From positions 51,472,331-51,536,330 of the forward strand of contig NC_052618.1 in assembly GCF_016545825.1 (NCBI RefSeq): a stretch of 64,000 nt of DNA. The letters are read 5' to 3'. The position numbers were made by a program, and so were the translations under genes. A model generated the notes under the pieces. The model was not told where the DNA came from and made no database searches. It was given only the letters and a program-made list of their open reading frames with translations. Position 1 is the first letter of the stretch; each line of letters starts with the position of its first letter. This DNA comes from Eucalyptus grandis (taxonomy: Eukaryota > Streptophyta > Magnoliopsida > Myrtales > Myrtaceae). This document shows, piece after piece, positions 60,079 through 64,000 of the stretch.

Positions 60079-60788
60079 TATCACAATGAAAATGAACGAT
60101 TAAAAAAAAAAAGACAACAGTACCACAAAACCTTCATAAAATTTGGCTATTGGAAATTTCCAACTCGGAAAAAATGGGGAACAAATCTTATTTTCTTTTG
60201 GAATTAGATAAAGCATTGTATCAATGTTTCATTTGTTTCGTGAAAAATAGCTCCCTCATCAATCGACATAAAATACTTTTTATTCAACGGAAAATCTATT
60301 CTTAAATTTTGGATAATAATTTCCTTTTCAAAAAGTCAGACATCGTTTCTCAAAATATGACTATTGAAATCCTACGCTTGGGCACCAAAATTCCAATGTT
60401 GATTCCCAGCGACCAGGACGAATTTTTGTAACTTAGAACTATGCTTGCAATGTCAATGCTCGTGCCTAGATTCCCAGTGCTTGCTTGCCCTCGGATTCAT
60501 CAAGGTCGGGCAGGAACCTCGGTGCTTGTGCCCAATTCCCCAACACTTGGATCTCAGTCCACAAAAGCTGAGCATAGGATCCTGGCACTAGAGCCTCAGA
60601 TTCCCAAACTAAGCCTAAATACACAAAGGTCATGCCTATGACCTAGGTGCCCATACCTTGATCCCTAGTGCCCTAGTCAAGATCCATCGATGTCAAATAT
60701 GGGACTCTAGTGCCTGAACCTAATTCTTTGGCTACACATACACAAGTTATTAGCACTCTAACAACGCATATCAAACAACAGAATATTT
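58941..60788. other. Intergenic region with microsatellite and degenerate repeat
   Basis: AT-rich and without a supportable gene. A (TA)n run covers about 60030-60071. From about 60370 to 60720 a degenerate repeat uses TGCTTG, CCCAGTGC and GCACTAG-like words with a period near 30-60 bp; it gives an open frame that is not recognisable as a protein. Confidence 0.5.
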
Positions 60789-60995
60789 AACCATTGGGAT
60801 TCGCCCTAATGTCCACCCTTCCAACATGGAAGGGGGAAGTGAGGGGTTCAAATCTCCACCTTCTTAGGGGGAATGGGGTGGGAGAGCGTAAGTTTCAGGA
60901 GTGGGTTTCGACTCCCACGCCCTACAAGAGGCAGAGCAAAAGTCTAAGAGTGAGTGTAAAGTAGGAATAGAGTAGGATTGACAAAAAAAAAAAAT
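60789..60995 (+). mobile_element. SINE insertion with 12-bp target duplication
   Basis: The element ends in a poly-A tract (about 60983-60994). It is flanked by a perfect direct repeat AACAGAATATTT at 60777-60788 and 60996-61007. It contains GGGTTCAAATCTCC, close to the RNA polymerase III B box of tRNA-derived SINEs, and is about 207 bp long. It is noncoding. Confidence 0.85.
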
Positions 60996-61818
60996 AACAG
61001 AATATTTTCTAGTTCATTTTTAACTTTTAGTCAAATACCAAAAAATATTATTATTTTCTTAGAAAATGACTTTCTGAAAAATACTTTTTAGAAATATCAT
61101 ATTCTTTGCAAAAACAAACGGGGCCCAAATATATAAGCAGAGTGCGATATCACACTTGATGACATGTCTCGCTTGGATTAACATACACAATGGCATGCAA
61201 AAGATAGCTTGCATTCCAAATTGTATTTTTTTTTTTAAATTTATTTTCCTAAACAACAGATGCCCCCACATGGAGATAAAAATGCAGAGAATTGAAAAAT
61301 TAAATGAACAATAGAGCTTTTTTTTTTCTTGTAGTATCTATAATTATTGGAAATTAATTGCGAAACGTCCATTTCGTTAGGGCAATTATCTTTGTACTAT
61401 GAACGAAAAGAATTATTGGACAACAAATATGTGGGGATGGCATGCAGGGGGCGACGATGACGCAACCCATGACGTGTCAAATCAAGATATCACGTATGCA
61501 ACCATGCATCATAAAAATAGAAATTTAATACGACCGACTTCACCTTCGATTCAGGAAAAATCAGCGGTTCGTTCATTTGTTTATCTATCTTCTCTTTTCT
61601 TAATATTATCCCCTTAGTTTAATTTGAAGAGTTAGCAGTGGCGATGAGATCGAATTTAAATGACAAGTTCTAGATGCATTGATTTTATAAACGATTTATA
61701 TATTTTTATGAAGTTTGACCACGTTTCCCCGTACTGCTTGGAAAGCCTCGTGCCCCCACATGGTTCCAAATGCAACCCAATTATGATTTTCACATGCAAA
61801 TTTGTGGTTCTTTAATGG

Positions 61819-62226
61819 GAAAATGATACAAATGGTCCCATGAAGTCTCCAAATATTAATTTATTCAATGTAATTTATAATTTTTTTATTTGATAGTTCA
61901 TAAACTTTAACTTAATATGCAATATTATCACTGAATTTTTAGTTTGTTCAACGTAATCTTAGAATTTTTGCTATATATTTAATTTAGTTCTTAAACTATA
62001 TGAAAATATTTAATATTGTCATTCTATTAGTTCAAGTTCAGATATAATATTGAACAACTTCATATAATTCAGAAATTAAATTGAACATGTATAAAAATTT
62101 TAAGGATTATATTAAATAAATTAAAAAGATCGGGTTATCGGTCATGGACCAAATTTAACAAATAAAAAAATTAAGAGTTGCATTGCACATTGAATCAAAA
62201 TTTAAGAATCATTTACGTGATTATCC
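61819..62226. mobile_element. AT-rich MITE-like element with degenerate inverted ends
   Basis: The left end (AAATGATACAAATGGTCCC...) pairs imperfectly over about 50 bp with the right end (read on the minus strand GATAATCACGTAAATGATTC...). Internal blocks with ATTCAATGTAAT and TTTAATTTAGTTCTTAAACT resemble those at 39785-39870. No clear target duplication was resolved. Confidence 0.45.
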
Positions 62227-63599
62227 ATTCTTTAATATGTAGATTCACTTTCACTAGTAATTCTTTTGTTAACCGCTTTAATTTTCCCCATCCCTCTTTT
62301 AGACATTTTGGAAACAAACGACGCTTATCGAGAACCGAAAAATCTCTCCATCGCTTCGGATATGAAAGAAACTAGCCGATATACTCTTGCTACGCCATTT
62401 CACCTAATCATCCAGACAATCAATTGCAACTTTATCCGATTCCTATTTTGTACGTGCTAATTCTCGTTGGCCATGATAACGACTCGTGAGCTTTCCATGC
62501 ATGGTGAAGCATCGATTCATCAAACATCCTATCTCAAGTGAGATAGGGACTATGGTTCATTGGTGAAGGGTCACGCCGATGACGACTCGTCGTCTAACCT
62601 ATCCCAACATTGAATATCAGGACCGCATGCGCTCCGGTGTTCATATGAACCGTCGAATTGGATCTAGCAGAGTTACTTGGATCTGGCAAACGGATTATGG
62701 CTCATGAGATAGTGGCACGGGCAACATGGGCGCGTTGGTGGGTCGTGTGTTGCTAAATGGGACCAATCACCTAACTTGGAATCAAATGCTTAGCGCACTA
62801 TATTTGGTAATTTGATTAAGGTAGGTCGTAATTAAATTGCGCATTTAATATCTATTTTCCCAAGTCAACACTAATTAATTGGCCATACTTTACCAAACCA
62901 TAAGACGTTAAAAATAGTTATCAGGAGTGCAATTTCCGCGAAGATGCTCCCATGGTGGTTAGCATAAAACATCGTCGCATTTATTGATAATATTCCGGTC
63001 GACGAATTACGAAATATCAATTGAAAATAACTTATACGAAAACCCATTTAAAATTGGGATTGATTTTTTCTTTTAACAATCTTCTTAATTATGAAACGAA
63101 TAAATTACTAAATTTTTCTCTAACTCCTCCTCTAGCTGACACGTCCATGTGAGCACTTCACTTAATAAAAGAATTTATAGATCTAATTGTGGGGATTATT
63201 TTATTTCACAATATGCTTAATTTTGTGGATATAATGATCTCTAAAACATTAATTTCCACTTCTCCTCCAGCTGACACGTGCATGTCGGCTCTTCTGTCGT
63301 CCTACGGCCCCGAGCCATCCACCGCTAGTCCCATTGCCACCAAAAGCAAAGCGATGTTTCTAAATATAGATTACATTATGATGCTAAATAATACTACGTA
63401 GGGTTTAATTATTTATTTTCGCAGTTCAGGTTGGTGCACCTTTCCGAACCTAAACATTGTTTAATCCACAGCTTATGTCCCTTTAGCCCATGTGCCAAAA
63501 TCTCCTAAGACTACTATTACAACTTGACCAAATCACGCAAAAATAAAGCGATATTATTACAAATTATTTCTCTGTTTCTCGAAGACCTTAGGGTTCTCC
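62227..63599. other. Intergenic region and CYP94 promoter
   Basis: No exon is supported. ATTAATTAA-like AT-rich patches alternate with short GC-richer stretches (62460-62760). Two CTGACACGT(C/G)CATGT motifs at 63136 and 63270 contain the ACGT core of bZIP sites and may be control elements of the downstream gene. Confidence 0.4.
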
Positions 63600-63606
63600 T
63601 ATAAAA
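63600..63606 (+). promoter_or_regulatory. TATA box of the CYP94 gene
   Basis: TATAAAA lies 100 bases before the ATG at 63700. Confidence 0.65.
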
Positions 63607-63699
63607 TCAGAGATCTTTCACTCTAATTTGCAGCTACCCACGTGAAATTTTCCTTCCCAATGTGAATCCTCCTTTGATATTTGTTGAGAAATATCATCA

Positions 63700-64000
63700 A
63701 TGGAGTCCACAGGAATCTCATGGCTTCACAGGCTTCAAACTTCTTCTTGCTTCTTCTTCGTCCTCTCTCTTTTGCTGCTCACCATCTCTGTAGCTTTGAT
63801 CTTCTGTAAATTTCTCTGGTTTTCGAGACGTAGGCTTTTATGCCGATGTCACATTTGTGATAGTTATCGTACGTCTAGCTGGGCAAATGAATTCGATAAC
63901 CTCTGCGATTGGTACACTCACCTCCTCAAGAAATCTCCATCCCAGACCATTCACATCCATGTTCTCGGCAACGTCATCACCGCGAATCCGGTGGTGGTTG
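63700..64000 (+). CDS. Cytochrome P450, CYP94 family, N-terminal part (runs off window)
   Basis: The frame is open from the ATG at 63700 to the window end. It begins with a membrane anchor (FFFVLSLLLLTISVALIF), then a basic stop-transfer stretch. It continues with SSWANEFDNLCDWYTHLLKK and TIHIHVLGNVITANP, characteristic of CYP94. CYP94 enzymes are fatty-acid omega-hydroxylases, and the CYP94B and C subfamilies oxidise jasmonoyl-isoleucine. The subfamily cannot be decided from about 100 residues. The heme-binding region is outside the window. CYP94 genes are usually intronless, consistent with what is seen. Confidence 0.9.
   Translation, partial: MESTGISWLHRLQTSSCFFFVLSLLLLTISVALIFCKFLWFSRRRLLCRCHICDSYRTSSWANEFDNLCDWYTHLLKKSPSQTIHIHVLGNVITANPVVV

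Overview
The window is nuclear DNA of a flowering plant, almost certainly a eudicot. Genes are split by short GT-AG introns with T-rich 3' ends, spacers are AT-rich, and small terminal-inverted-repeat transposons and microsatellites are frequent. All gene families recognised are plant types (LITTLE ZIPPER, ORRM1, CYP94, root-cap protein, MFSD14-type carrier). Myrtales or a related woody lineage is a guess, not shown by the sequence. Coding exons were joined by hand from splice signals, reading-frame continuity and remembered family sequence. No alignment or database search was run.

Layout. (1) 1-3890 (+): last nine exons of a diphosphomevalonate decarboxylase gene with several unusual substitutions. 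(2) 3893-16690 (-): tandem duplications of an alpha/beta-hydrolase gene: a last-exon fragment (about 4626-4910), a frameshifted pseudogene (5590-8235) and an intact four-exon gene (13663-15421). The pseudogene copy and its upstream flank carry six insertions that the intact copy lacks. (3) 17395-18250 (-): a LITTLE ZIPPER (ZPR3-like) gene with a TATA box and a probable 5'UTR intron. (4) 19960-21110: four tandem units of about 290 bp, directly downstream of (5) an R3H/SUZ-domain gene (21140-24570, -) that contains a 15-bp coding minisatellite and an apparent 1-base deletion. (6) 27468-32828 (+): mitochondrial NFU4/5-type iron-sulfur scaffold gene. (7) 33880-40620: a decayed array of related non-genic units with transposon insertions. 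(8) 41528-46626 (+): MFSD14/HIAT1-like major facilitator. (9) 47038-50605 (+): ORRM1, chloroplast RNA-editing factor. (10) 51985-54438 (+): GDSL esterase/lipase. (11) 56345-57184: hAT-like element with an 8-bp target duplication. (12) 57749-58940 (+): root-cap family secreted protein. (13) 60789-60995: SINE with a 12-bp target duplication. (14) 63700-end (+): start of a CYP94 cytochrome P450.

The genes do not form an operon or an obvious metabolic cluster; they are independent plant loci. From memory, NFU4 (AT3G20970) and ORRM1 (AT3G20930) are near neighbours in Arabidopsis, so their proximity here may be conserved microsynteny. No previously undescribed enzymatic or defence system was found. 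The most informative structures are the hydrolase tandem duplication with its insertion record, the R3H minisatellite plus frameshift, the 290-bp array, the divergent MVD and a transposon family whose similar ends flank different GC-rich cores.
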